NCBI RefSeq assembly: GCF_047495875.1
Contig: NC_092463.1
Span: forward strand, 14,938,724 to 15,002,723
Reading direction: 5' to 3'
DNA length: 64,000 nucleotides
Origin: Pithys albifrons albifrons
Lineage: Eukaryota; Chordata; Aves; Passeriformes; Thamnophilidae
Part shown: piece after piece, positions 24,563 to 37,069 of the stretch
Position numbering within the stretch: position 1 is the stretch's first letter
Layout of the letters: every line of letters begins with the position of its first letter
The notes under the pieces: model-generated
What the model saw: the letters and a program-made list of their open reading frames with translations, nothing else
Databases searched by the model: none
Told to the model about the DNA's origin: nothing
Program-made: the position numbers and the translations under genes

Positions 24563-24996
24563 GGTGAGGCTGCCCCAATGCAGAGCAGAGCGGGAGAATC
24601 TCCTCCCTCAACCAGCTGGTGATGCTTTGCCTGATGCCCCTCAGGACATGATTGGCCCTCTTGGCTGCCAGGGCACTGCTGACTCACAGTCCACTTGCCA
24701 TCGACCAGGACCCCCACGTCCCTTTCTGCAGTGCTTCTCTCTACCCTCTCATTCCCCAAACTATACACACAACCCAGGTTTCCCTGTCCCAGGTGCACAA
24801 TCTGGCACTTGCCCTTGTTGTGCTTTGTATGGTTGGTGATTGCCCAGCTCTCTGTTTTGTCAAGGTTTCTGTGTAGGGACTCTCTACCCTCAAGTGAGTC
24901 AATGGCTCCTCTCAATTTAGTGTCATCAGCAAACTTATTTCCTTTCAAATCCTGTGTCCAAATCATGAATGAAGATATTGAATAGAACTGGACCAA
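24559..24996 (-). pseudogene. CR1 reverse transcriptase fragment containing the FADD active site
   Basis: This 145-codon open stretch lies inside the CR1 at 24.05-25.93 kb. Residues 21-28 read KFADDTKL, the CR1 form of the reverse transcriptase catalytic YxDD box. Downstream are the usual CR1 blocks: a LEGRESLHRNLDK helix, a KCQIVHLG block and an AERDVGVLVDGKW block. The first 20 or so residues and roughly the last 30 are out of register with the family, which marks a frameshift at each end. The methionine at the start of the frame is internal to the domain and not a real start codon. It is a decayed part of a retrotransposon ORF2, not a host gene. Confidence 0.85.
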
Positions 24997-25925
24997 GGAT
25001 TGAGCCCTGAGGAACCCCAGCAGTCACTGGATGCTATCCTGATGTTACCACATTCACTATAACTCTTTGAGCCAGTTGCTCACCCATCACATTACATGGT
25101 TATCCAGCTGTATGCTGGACATATTGTCCAGAAGGATACTGTAAGTGACAGTATGTAACATTTTGCTGAAGTCCAAATAAATTGCATCTACTAGCTTTCC
25201 TAGGTCAGCTAAGGAGGTTACCCTGTTGTAGAGGGAAATCAGGTTCTACAAGAAGGACTTTCCCCTCATGAAGCTGTGCTGGCTGTGACCAATGACTGTG
25301 ATGTCCTCCAGATGTTTTTCAATACTTCCCAGAATAATATTCTCCATGATTTTACTGAGCACTGAAGTGAGAGTCACAGGCCTGTAGTTTCTTGGGTCCT
25401 CCTTCTTACCCTTCTTGAAAATGGGGACAATATTTGCAAGCTTCCAGTCAGCTGGGACCTCTCTGGATTCTCAAGACTGCTCAAGCATCACTGAGAAAGA
25501 TTTTGTGATGAGATCAGCTAGATCTTTGAGGATTATTGGATTAATCCAATCAGGCCCCATAGATCTGTAGGGATTCAGCTGGAGTAGCAGATCCTGCAGA
25601 ACATGAGGGTCAGCTGGGAGTTGATCATTCTCACAGTCATGGTCCTCCAGCTCAGGTCACTGAGACCCCGTTGATCCATCATCTACATTGAAGACAGAGG
25701 CAAAGAAAGCATAAAGCACATCTGCCTTGTCTCTGTCCCTGTTTGTGAGGTGACCATCCTCATCCTGTAACAGGTTAATGTTTCTACACTGCCTTCTTCC
25801 ATTAATATATTTGAAAATCCTTTCAGTTGTTCCCTACATTTCTGAACAGGTTAAACTCCAATTAGCTTTGGCTACAGGAATTTTCTCCCTACCAGGGCAA
25901 ACAGCATCTCTGATTCACCTGTCAC

Positions 25926-28900
25926 CTAACCTTGATTACACTGGGAATACACTCTGAACTGGGTTACATGAGAGCATTTATGCTCAGTCAGCATTTTCCT
26001 AGGAAACTCAGAGAGAATGTGTCTCAATATTGAACTCTCTTAACAAGACAACAAGCAGTGAGCAAAGAGTAAATATAAATTGGTTCCCTGGGTAGTTGTT
26101 CAGGACAGTACTTTCTGGGAGAGAAAAATCTTACCATGTGATTTTATTTATTGATTACTGACCTTTTCCAAGTGTGTTTTACTCTTTTCTGCCCTAGTGG
26201 AAAGCTATGGCTGAGTTTGCATTCCAGGCTTGGAAGAAGGTACCAGTCCTTGGCTTTTTGACAGGGACTTAAAACTTTGAGGTTTTAGTGTGTGAGCAGG
26301 AGTCCCAGCGTGAACAGGTGACTTGCACTGTTGACCATGGAAGTGATAGAAGCTACACTCAGAAGTACAGCTCTTAAAGTCCCTCTGTGTGTCTGTACGT
26401 GCTGATCAGTCTCCTAGAAGAAGCTTTTCTTTCAGCTGAGACTGTGTATCTACTTCTCTTACAAACTCTGTTTTTCCAAAAATCACTGATTAAAATCAGC
26501 GACTGAAGATATTTGGGCACTTTCTCTAAATAAGATGCTGATTAATTTCCTTCTCCTTGCTCTGAGCTAAATCCTCCTAAATAAATGGTATCTGGACAGT
26601 TAACCATCAGTTTTGAGGGTTTTGTAACATCACTGAGCCTTAGCCGCTTGGCATTTGTCCTGGTTTAAGCAACCATCCATTTTGATCAGTTACATTTTTC
26701 TAGAATGAGAACAGTTTCTTTGTCTTTTACGTATTTCAACCCAAAATGTGTTACATTTATTTTGAAACTTCTTTTCTCAAACTCATAAAGACACAGTCTT
26801 TTCTTTCTACAGTGTAAGAATTTTGGTACTTTCCTTGTCTTGCTGGAGAGGAGGGGTTGAGTTAATCAAGATGAAGAAGGTGTATGAGCTACAGAAGGAA
26901 TGTACAATGGGTTTGATTCTGAAAGACCTCTAAGGAGACAAAGGTTGACTAGAGATGCACAGAATGTCAATAGAGAAGTAAAGACAATGCTGATGGAAAT
27001 ATCTGCAGCTTATTTAGCAGGGGAAACCCTCTTTTGTTTGACAATTGGATCCCTATGCATGGTATTGTAGAGGTACACAGTAAGAATCAAACTTCTTCAG
27101 TTCTGTACAAGCTTTTCTCTTTGGAAGAAGCCATGTGGATCTCAAGCTATCCCTTTGCAAGCATATACAGAAAACCAAAGGGAGCAATGAATGCTGTGGC
27201 TCTCTTTTAGCAGTAAAAGTATCCTCATATGAGTAGCCAGTAGTTGAATTTGTGCTGGATGAGATGAAGGAAATGACACTGGAAAGAACAGATAAGTCAA
27301 AGACCCCTTCTTTTCTGTACCTTTGATAGGTCTGTTCAAGCTGTAGCAGGAAATGCTGCTGGGATGAGCATACCCTTCCGTAAGATGTGGCAATAGTGAC
27401 TTTTTTCTGTACATCCAGAAGTATTGGAGAGAATACTATCTGATTGCAACACTTGGCCCTGCTTCTTCTCTAGCATTAATCACAGTTTGGCTGCATCTCC
27501 AAGGAGGGATGATTATCTTCACAAGGAGCTGGCAGTCTAATGTTATGTGCACTTATCCTCATGGTAGTGCCAGGCATATCTCTACTACTTAGAGGTAACT
27601 CTATAGTTCTTCATCAAATTTGCCAACAAGCAGCATCAAATTGCATCTCCTTCCTGCTACTCGAACAGTTCTATCTCACCAAGCTTCTCCCAAGGGTGCC
27701 ACCTCGTGCTAATGAGCAGGATTAGCTCTGATGTACAGTGCCACAGGGTGTTATGGTTTAGGTTATTCCTTTTCAGCTGCTTTGTGTCAAATGGTTTCCT
27801 TCTTTCCTTTGTAGACATTAGGCAAGATTAATTGCACCACTTAGTACCAGGAAAAAATTTTAAAACCCCTAAATACAAACAACAACACCCCCCCCCAAAC
27901 TGAAATACTGTATTGTGCACCTATCTTAGGTTCTGAAATTCTGTAAACAATGTTACAGACGTATGAAAATTAAGTTCCTCCATTCAAGAAGGAAGCATGC
28001 TTCTTCTCCACATTGAAATCAGACTATTTTTCTTTCTTATTGGAAGTGCTAAGAGTGATAAGTTTCTCTGTATCCTGAGAGAATTTTGCTGTCTATATCC
28101 AACCCTGCAAGAGTAGAAGTTATGTTGTACAAGGCAAGCAAATGCACTATTTCCAAAATATCCTTTGGATTGAACATGCCCAAATGAACTGTTGTAATTC
28201 AGCACAATGTCACTTTCAACTAGAGATTAAGGAGACTTTCATTCTCCATGTGCCTCCTCAGCTGCACTGGGCTTTGTTAAAATTGCCAGTGCACGCTGTT
28301 CTCTTCCTGAGCTCCTCAGGCAAAATTTTACCAGTTCATGTTTTAGGTATTTTGTGCTAGTCCATTAAGTTCGACTAAGAGAGACATAATGCAAATACAG
28401 GAATCATGGTCTCTTTGGTGCCTGAGTATGAAGTGCAGGAATAACCATTTAAAACAGCTGATGAGTACGGTACCTGTGAGAATGGCTGGGGTAATAGCAG
28501 TATTATGAGTGCCCGAATATGAGGGTAGAGAGGCCATCTGTACCATCTGCCCTTTACTAGCAGAAGTGATAGAAGTGACACAGTGCAGCACAGTAGGGAC
28601 TGTCAGAATTTGGCTATTTGGTAGGGGAAGAATAAGAGAGCTGTGTTCCCTGTGATTCTTTGTAGTCTGCTTTCTCTATGAGTGGTGATGGATGGATGAA
28701 AAAGTCTTGTTCTCATATGCCTCGATGGCAGTGTGGAGCATTTTCTGCACAGACTCAAATAACTCCTATTTTCTGTGAAAATTGGCCAAAACAAAGACTG
28801 CTATGATTGCCGTTGGGATGTTGTGATGATTGGCCTGTTTATATTTTATTTATTTTTTTTTATTTTAAATAGCTAATGGATTTTCAGTCAAAAGCATCCA

Positions 28901-31784
28901 TATACCTTAGGGAACAATATGTTCTGTTTGTGTCTGGGTTTTGTAGTGTTTATATGAAAACTCTACTGACTTCTCAGATTTGGTGAACTACAGCCGAGTC
29001 TTTATAGATATTTAGGTCCATGATAAAGTTAAGGGAAATTAAGCTTTGGATAAAAGTATTCTAACACAAGTTTATCTGCACTTTGAAGGCAGTAGATATG
29101 TTTGTAGTAAACACCATAAGATAGTCAGTAGCTTGGTTTTGTAACTTTCCACAGGTACCTTTATTCTGATGGGTTTCTATAGCTCTCATCAGCAAATGTG
29201 TACTCTTGTGTTCTTATGGCATTGTTTTGCTGACAGGAGGACACTGTAATGCTGATCAATACAATCTACTGAACTTCTTTACAGTGTCACACACTGATCC
29301 ACCAGGTGATGAAAGGACACTTCCTCTTGTCTCTTTCTTATCAGTTGCATTTAAATGACAGTCTCAATCTGAAATTTTAAAATCTACTACAGTTCCAGAC
29401 AAACTGACTACACCCAGGAGACATCATCATGAGCCTCTGAATCTGTTTCTTCGGACTTTTATGAGTGTGGACTACTTACATTTTTATTTTAGTATTACTT
29501 TAAAAAGGATGGTACCTTTCATGGAAAAAGCACAACTCAAGATCCTGTCAACTTCCTTTTTTAAAAGGAGACATTGTTTTCTGTGCAGAGAGAAATTACA
29601 GAACAAAATGTGCTGTTGGGGTTCTCCCCTATGCTTTTTTCCACAAGGTGCTATGTACTGTTTGCATTGGGTTTATCCAAACACCTACCAAGAGTTAATA
29701 CAAACCACAAATTATAGGGGAAGAGAGTGGTCTGATTTTTATAACACTTTCTAAGCAGCTTGCATAGCAGAATATTTTGAAATAGATCCAAGGGTGTTTT
29801 CCTGCAAGTACGTTACTGATTAGTGTTGAAATAGAGTGTGGAAAACAAAAGCTTTGATTCGGCACTTGTTGAGCCAAAAAAAGTGAAAGGGATATTGCTC
29901 TTGGCAGCAGAGTGGTAATGAGTGGCTCAAGGGCTTGAACCACAAGCTGACCCAGGCAGTGTATACAGGGAACAAAGGTGCAAATGGCTTACACCTTTTC
30001 TGTGTTAGTGTGTGCAATGAAAATTAAAGATGTGGCCACCATAATTTAGTAAAATCCAAATTATCTTTATGAAGATAAGGAAGGCAAAGGTTCACTGATC
30101 AGAGAAACTAAATCCTAAAATGTAGTAGCCCAAATTAGAGGGTAGGGAAAGGGACACAAGACCACTAGATTGCAAAGAACCTCTGTGAGACCAGAGAAGG
30201 GGAAGGTTATTTTTATTTCTGGGTAAGGTGATTCCATTTCATATTTATAAATGCCTAGATACCTATGTCCAAGCAGTCTTATGGGGATTACTTGTGTGGA
30301 ACTTTGAGCGTGATGAATGCTTGCTACTGAGCCTTTGCTGCATTGTATGTGTTCCTTCTGACTGACAATGATAATTCGGTTTTTGTACACATCTTTTTAT
30401 ACTTTTAACAGTCACCAGTTATTGTGGAATTATCCTTCATCTTGGAGTTCTGTTTGTTTTACTTTTCAGAAATCTTAGTTGAGGTGTTTGCCTGCCAGGT
30501 TTTCTTCTTTTGGACATCAGGCTACAGAGGTATTCTTTTTTCAATAACAGGAGGAGAAATGGCATTAGCCTTTGAACTTGTTGACTTCACTCCCCATGCT
30601 ACCAGAGGACAAGCCTACAGCTAGTGAGTCATCCCTGCTGTGATCTTGGCATGAGAGGTGCATTCTTCGGTGTTTAGCAGTTTTACACGTGTTCATTTTG
30701 CCCTGTGTATTGTTGCAAGCCATGTTTAATCCTTGCTCTGTAGTTCCTTTCTCTCCATTTACAAACAAATATTTGCATGTATATTTATTTCATTCCTAAC
30801 TACTATTGCTGTTGCAATTCTCTCCAGGGCTAGGCTGGCTTAAGAGTAACTAGCGGAGTAGGACCACATGCTTCACATTTATCTGAAACAAGATATTATA
30901 GTCTTTTATCCTGAAGGTGTGTTCAAAAATTGATTTATTGAGTAATCTTTGTAAACAACTGTAGAAAATATGTGACCTCCACTCCTTACTATAATGCCAT
31001 GTGGCTTATTTGTTTGTTTGTTTATTGGGGAAAATCACATGGATACAGAAACCAAGTAGTCACTTATGTGCCTTTTTCCACACCATTTGGTAGGTACTAA
31101 TAACAGATAGGACAGCAAAGGACTCTGAAAGAAATAGAGAGGTAATAAGATTAAAGGGATTGTAGGAACAGGCAAAAATAAGCAAATGTACCTTCATACC
31201 ACTGTGCTGCTCTTCTCCAGGCTAAGCATGGTCTGCATTTCACAGCAGCCAAGACGTAACTTGCCTAAAGTCAAACAACACTTCACGTCTTGTCTATTTC
31301 CTTTCTTGACTGGTTCCCAATGTGACTAGACCATGAAAATTAAGGGTAGCATTATGTGAGGCCATAAAAAAAGATTTAAATTGCTTATTGATTTAACATT
31401 CTTTTTAATGCTTCCAGCTAAATGCTTATTGGTTGGATTGTCTATGTTTACTACAGCAGAAGAACCAAAGGGAAAGACAGGATCCAAGACTTTGCATGCT
31501 GATTAGCTTTACTTTAGTCATGGGAATACTATGGAGGAAGTTCAGTTTCCAAATACATGAATAAGAAAGTGGTTGGGAATAGACAACACAGACACACCAA
31601 GAGCAAATAATACCTGGATTTCCTTGGATTTCCTAATGATCTGGATTTCCTTCTCTGATGAAATGGCAGCTGGCTGGGTGGACAAGGGAAAGTAGTGGAC
31701 ATTGTTTATTTTCACTTTATCAGAATATTTGTCCTAATTCTATGAACTCCTTTTTTATAACCGAACTGGGGAGACATAGACGGT
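25926..31784. other. Unique-looking AT-rich sequence, no gene recognised
   Basis: Open frames are under 100 codons and carry no recognisable domain. A T-rich tract lies at 28838-28870 and a short (TTTG)n at about 31009-31023. Three copies of an ggatttcc-containing decamer lie at 31614-31650. Confidence 0.45.
31614..31650 (+). repeat. Short direct repeat, three ~10-bp copies
   Basis: CTGGATTTCC at 31614-31623 is followed directly by TTGGATTTCC at 31624-31633. A third exact copy, CTGGATTTCC, follows after seven bases at 31641-31650. The set is probably a small slippage product. Confidence 0.7.
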
Positions 31785-31940
31785 TGTGTGGGCTACAGAG
31801 TACATGAAAAGACCCTTTGGATGGGCCATTGGGCTCAGAAGTCAGTTCAACATCTACCTGGGAACCAGATACGAGTGGTGTTCTACCACTGTTTAACATG
31901 TTCATGAGCAACCTGAATGATGGAGAAGAGTGTTTTCTCT
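31785..31940 (+). mobile_element. Diverged CR1 fragment upstream of the active-site region
   Basis: The stretch resembles the CR1 ORF2 segment just before the FADD box. 'ttcaacatctacctgggaac' and 'gagtggtgttctacca' correspond to the TSGVPQGS region, and 'ctgtttaacatgttcatgag' followed by 'aacctgaatgatgg' corresponds to LFNIF--DLDDG. Many substitutions and both ends missing make the boundaries approximate. It is a weak but ordered match. Confidence 0.6.
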
Positions 31941-32039
31941 ACCTCTATATGTATTTGTGTTAAAAATAAAGTGCTCCTTTGTTCATGACATAATCAGTAT
32001 GGGTAGCAAACAGGCATTTTTAAAAATCTCACTATTTTC

Positions 32040-32057
32040 TCAATTTTTAAAAATTGA
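32040..32057. repeat. 18-bp perfect AT-rich palindrome
   Basis: TCAATTTTTAAAAATTGA equals its own reverse complement. The next outer bases do not pair. Confidence 0.8.
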
Positions 32058-33692
32058 TTATCAACTTCATGGCATTTCCATCAGTTTCTTTCTGATCACT
32101 CTTCCCTTATTTAATGAAAAAATAATGATTTATCACCTTTGTAATCAGTTGTAATGAGAAAAATATGTGCAATAAAACGACAACTGAACTGTTACAAAGA
32201 TGGTAAAACTAACTTTGATTCTAGTTTGAAGGATAAGGATGAGATGATAAGTTTACCTCTTTATATTTTCCCTTTGCAGGTCTCACTGGAACAAAAGCTG
32301 CTTGAGTCATTTTAATGTGTCTTCTTCTTAAGATTTTTGCAGAGCTCAAACTTTGAGGCCTTTTGACTGTGGTGAGATGTACCCTTAGAAGGTATAAGTG
32401 TGCTGGCTGCAGTCTCTGTCTGGTTGGTCCTGCTGTGTGTTAATACGGACACACCTTTCCTGTTTTGCCTTATGGCTGTGTGGGGGCAGAGTAAGGGACT
32501 ATTCCTTTTTCTTTTATCTGATAGTAGGGGGACTTCAGCTCTGAAGGGATGGGTTGACAAGTGGCTACAGGAACACAACAGGTTGCAACTACTACAGCAG
32601 TGAGTGGAATGACACGCGGTATCTCAGAGGAGGATGGGATTGTCCTTAAAAATACAACATGCATAAAGTCCCACATTTCTGCCCTTTAGATTTCATGCAA
32701 AAGCTGCAATATCATCCCAGTTCTATGATAATTCAGAGTTTTAATGACCTGCTCAACAAATCCATAGAAGATCAAGGGAAATGACTCAGGTCTACTCTGT
32801 TCAAGTGTAGAGACTTTAAAAATATTTTCTCTGTGGGGAAGTGTCTGTGATGTTTCACTTGTGCTTTTTGCTTTTTACAATTAACTTGAGTGCTTCATGA
32901 CAAATCCTAGAATAGCTAGTGTGCCTCTATCTATGTCTGTGCATGTCTAAAGTAGAGTATAGAGCATCTCCCTCAATTTTCATCACTATATATTGCAGTT
33001 TCTCTGCATTACTTTGATTTTACCCATGTTGCAGTTCTTCTTCAACCAAATCTCTAAAGTTTTATTTCTCTTCAGCCCTGCATGATGCTGTCTCCAGTTC
33101 AGTCTTTGCTCAGAGTGTTTAGTTTCCCTATTTCCAATAATTTCTTTAGGCTTCTGTGGGTTTGTTGCATCCCTGTTTCAGTGTTTGGATAATTCTGTCA
33201 AATAAAAGTAGAAACTGAATACTTGCTAATTATTTCCACAGTAGCCTTGCCTGACCCAGTAAAAAACCTTTTACTGAAAACAGTGAGAACACTGGGTCTG
33301 TTGATGAGCGTGGGATACTGAGACAGTTTTGTTTCTCTTGTGAGTGAATTATATGTGGATGTGCTATTTAACTGTGTGTGCAGAAAAACCAAAATCTTTT
33401 GTACTGTATCAGAGATGTATTGCCTGAGTCATAACTTCTCCTTCATGAGTCTAAATGAGGATAATTCCAATGATCCAATCTTAGCCCCAAACTTAGTCAA
33501 CAGTTTATGTCTAAAGGATTACACAGGCATAATTGAGCCTTTGCATGACTTTGTCCTGGAGGATTAAGGACAGCTGACCAAATATATTTACGTGCATAGC
33601 ATTAATAATTTATTTAAATGGATGATATGACAATGATTGACTAAAAAATCTTAATCAGTGTCATTTACTACAGAGTAGAAATAGCTATAGCT

Positions 33693-33721
33693 AATATTGC
33701 ACTGTTTATTGCAGCAATATT
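33693..33721. repeat. Inverted repeat with 8-bp perfect arms
   Basis: AATATTGC at 33693-33700 pairs with GCAATATT at 33714-33721 around a 13-base loop. A 12-bp palindrome, TAGCTATAGCTA at about 33682-33693, abuts it. Confidence 0.6.
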
Positions 33722-34379
33722 GAAGAAATGTTATCAAACCAGCAAAATAGTTATTAAGTAGAGACTTATGTTACTTACCCTTACCAATGACCATTAACCA
33801 AATGACCAACGACCATGAGGAAATCTCTTTTGCTCAACATCAAGGAGCAACCACTCAAAACAAGAATCTCCACACACACTTCAAGAGGTGATATGTTAGA
33901 AGATCCTACAGTTAAAAACTGAGACTGGGCTTTTATAGTATGAAGTTCCTGTCAGTCTTATGTCTTCAGGCCAGCTGTGTCAGCTCAACAGCTTTATATG
34001 TTATCAACAGTATCACTTGTTGGTTGCTTTATCAGGAACTTTTTCTGCCACATGCTCACGTGTGTCAGTTTCTGTCAGGAAACTTTCCTCAAAGCCTTTA
34101 ACTTTGGGATGGATGAGTCATGCTGAACTGAATCACAGACCACCTTCTCACTTCAGCAGGGTGAAAAAGAGGAAGGTATAGCTGCTCAGAGAAGTACTCC
34201 CATCTAGCCAGCAGCTTCATGAGATAAAATAAAAGGCAGGGAGTACAGGGGTTTACAAGAGAAACATAAGACAACACCACTGTATGAAAATATGTGAGTA
34301 TCTGGGGTTTATTAAGGAAACCTTATGTAGCAAGTTGTACAAAAGAATCCTTATTCAGGCAGTGGTAAAACTTGAAGCA

Positions 34380-34738
34380 GAGTAGTGTAAAGTTTTGGGT
34401 GCTCTGACCAAAGGCCAGCTATGAGAGTTCTGAATAAAATGGCCTATACAGAACAACTGAAGGAATTTGAGCTCTTCAGTTTTAGGAAAAGAAGTCTGAC
34501 TTGGGAGATCCTCCCAGTTTTAGGCTATCAATAAATCATGGATGTAAATTGCAGCAAGGAACATCTAGGTGGAATGTCAGAAAAATTCTGCAAGTAGTAA
34601 AGACAGTGAAACACTGGTATGTTTTTCATAGGAAGCTTTTGTGCTTTTAGAACCAGCTATGTCTGACTGTCTTTGAGGAAAGAGGATTTTCTAGGTGATC
34701 TCTGAAGGTCCCCTCCAGTCCCCTAACATAACAATTCA
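34380..34738 (+). mobile_element. Diverged CR1 3' fragment
   Basis: Ordered CR1-like landmarks are seen: 'agttttgggtgctctgacca' (LEYCVQFW region), 'gaactgaaggaatttgagc-cttcag-ttaggaaaagaag' pattern (RLRELGLFSLEKRR), and a 'gtcagaaaaattctgcaag' block. A 'gtgaaacactgg' block follows, and then the tail 'aggtgatctctgaaggtccc'. The terminal repeats are lost. The copy is old and reading frames are destroyed. The 5' limit is uncertain and could begin near 34290. Confidence 0.7.
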
Positions 34739-37064
34739 AAGGCATTTGACTCGTTTTCACCTTTAGAACAGCAAAGAGGATGTAGGCTATTTGACCTGAT
34801 ATCAGAACAATCTTTTAAATATTTTGAGCTGATCTTAGAGGGCTATGTCTTTATCAGCTTATAATGCCAGAATTAAGGGCAATGGTAATAAAACATGTGT
34901 TTCATTTTTTTGAGTAGCTTAAAATTTTTTTAAAAAATTAAAAACTCTTGTATTTCTGCTAAAATGAGAGACTAAATGACATTGCAAATGAATTCTTCAG
35001 CAACCTCTTTCAAGTAGAAAATAAGTTTATTCTGAGATACTGCATTTCCCACTTTAGCTCCTGTCTGTTCCAGCTGGGCTGAAGCTGTGACTGAGAGATG
35101 TGGTCTGACAATTGCTTGGGCTGCAATACACTCTTTTTCAAGCATCTTTCAGTATCATTAAAATATGAGCATCTTCTCTAACTAGATAAATATTGTCATC
35201 TTGCACAATGACTTCTCTGTAAGGCAAAGATAAAATATACCCTGTTGTACCAGCTATTGAAGGAAACACAAGTATTTAAATGACAGTGTACATGGGGACA
35301 TCTGGAAGCCTTTCTGTAAGTCATGGAAAGGACCTGGATATGATTGGTAGGTGTAAAACAGATTGTCAGCATTTTAGTCGAGATAAGGAAAGCCTGCAGA
35401 AGTAATGTTTTAAAGTGTTGCCATTCTTTCTTAGAATAATGATGTCATTTGTCCTGATGCATTTTTGTCATCTATTTAAGAAATAAGGAATCCTTTCTAT
35501 TAAAATGGAGATCTTATTTTTTTTCCCAGAAAGCACTCATATTCTCTGAGGATGTGGTAATCCCTGCAGAAAAATAAACTACCAAATTAATTAAAAAATC
35601 AGCTTTGGAAGGTGGCTTTGCTGCTGGAAGAGCACTGTTAAAGGAAACCAATTCTATCACTGGGGATAGTAGGGTTTTCTTAAGTTGCACCCACTATTGT
35701 GTTATCTGTGATCTTTCAGGGCTTTTTTCCCCACAATAGTTATTATCATGCACTTATTTTTCAATACAGGACTTCAAGATATGTTGCTGATAGCTTCTGT
35801 AGCTTCTGCTGTGCAAGCAGGTGGAACTAAACAGCAGAGGAGATGGCTCTGAAAATAGAGTGCACAGTAGATTGCTTCCTAAAAGAAGATATCTATTTGA
35901 ATACCATTATGATCTCTCTGCATTCACTTGAACTCTAAGATACCCAAGTCACTTCAGCAACAATGACAAACAAGAAATTGAGACTGTCTCTTCCTACTAG
36001 GCACTGATGATCTCTAGGACTGATTAGTTGATGATGCTTATTCTGAGCTGGGGATGCCCATCAGGGGTTGCTCATGTCTCAGCAGGTTCTCAAATGCATG
36101 GACCTCCCACAAAATGTGGGGGAAACAGTTTTGGTCCTCCTTTGTTTCTTGTGACCACAGCACTCCTGTTCAAGCAAAAGGGACAATACCTCAACAAAGA
36201 AGGCCTTTTTGTAGCTAACGCACTGCATGATATCTGGACCCTTGCCTGAATCTAGTGTAGGTCTTACAAGACGTTCATTAATTCTCTTTGTGTTTTGTCT
36301 TGGGGTTTTTTCTTCTTATTGTAACATTCTGGACGGCACTGGAATTAAGAAAAAGCCGGTAAATTTAACACTGATAAAAAGTGGTGAATTAGTTTAGAGA
36401 TGCCTCCTAAACATGTAAAGATTTGTGACAGAGAAGCTGCAGGTTTGGCCTTGCACATTTTGGCAATGGCAAAGGAAGATCTACTGAATATGCAGTAACT
36501 GCCAATTGCCTGCCCAGTTACTTCTGGCGAATGATTAATAAGGGACAGAAAGCAAGTTTACTAGTATACAATGGCTGTAGGCTTCAGCCAACTGGCCTGA
36601 AACACTCATATTTCAGATAGACATCTGCTACGATTGAGATGTTCAAAGAGGTGGCTGCATTCCAAATGAAGATCTTTGTAGTAATAACTTCAGTTCTGAA
36701 CCAGTTAACTTACCAAAATAACTTTTGAATGCTAGTTAGTATGAGACAAATAATGCCTGATAAATAACATCTGTTTCATGACAAACACAATGGAGATCAA
36801 TATATGGGTGCCTCAGAAGGATGTCTGCATCTTCCCACCTACTACTCCAGCAATCTGGTACTTGAAAGAAAGCACTGCTATAATATATTTTTAAACTGAA
36901 CACAAACAGGGCTGAGAAGGCTTGTGTTTCCATGGTGCTCATGCTGTTTGCTCTGCCTGTACTGTTCACATGAGAATGAAAACTGTGCCTTTCTCACTGT
37001 TGCACAGATGTTTTCTGAATCTTGTGGGAAGAAACTATTTTAGGATGAGCATGATATTTCAGGA
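34739..37064. other. Unique-looking AT-rich sequence, no gene recognised
   Basis: Open frames are under 80 codons, and no family or dispersed repeat was recognised up to the abrupt start of the CR1 at 37065. Confidence 0.45.
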
Positions 37065-37069
37065 GTTGA

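Larger units (their letters stand above)
24045..25925 (-). mobile_element. 5'-truncated CR1 LINE with reverse transcriptase remnants
   Basis: This is a non-LTR retrotransposon of the CR1 family, read on the minus strand. Its 3' end lies at about 24045, where the plus strand shows the complement of the CR1 tail (an ATTCTATGGTTCTATGG-like end and the 'caagtccaactcc' block). Going 5' on the minus strand, the reverse transcriptase is readable in pieces. KADVLYAFFASVF is encoded near 25700, followed by an FKKGKKEDPRNYRPV block near 25400. The catalytic FADD motif is at 24933-24922. The C-terminal WAPQYRKDI and VQRR motifs lie in an open frame at 24362-24562. The pieces sit in different frames and contain stops, so the copy is dead; one frameshift lies just before FADD. 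The endonuclease domain and 5' UTR are missing, as is usual for 5'-truncated CR1 copies. The family is clear; the exact 5' boundary and subfamily are not. Confidence 0.93.
31941..34379. other. AT-rich sequence with small palindromes, no gene recognised
   Basis: No coding or dispersed repeat signal was recognised. The stretch includes an 18-bp perfect palindrome at 32040-32057 and an inverted repeat at 33693-33721. Part of 34290-34380 may be decayed CR1 continuous with the next feature. Confidence 0.45.

Noticed and set aside
24165..24839. 224-codon open frame on the plus strand, the longest in the window
   Set aside because: It is the antisense shadow of the minus-strand CR1 reverse transcriptase; its sequence has no family pattern of its own.
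27749..27775. 'tgttatggtttaggttattcc', resembling the start of some avian LTRs
   Set aside because: Nothing downstream continues the LTR pattern: no polyA signal or CA end in the expected place.
32341..32640. GC-richer stretch with 'gtctggttggtcctgctgtg', considered as an LTR or tRNA-derived SINE
   Set aside because: No A/B box pair, no TG/CA ends and no polyA signal in the right place.
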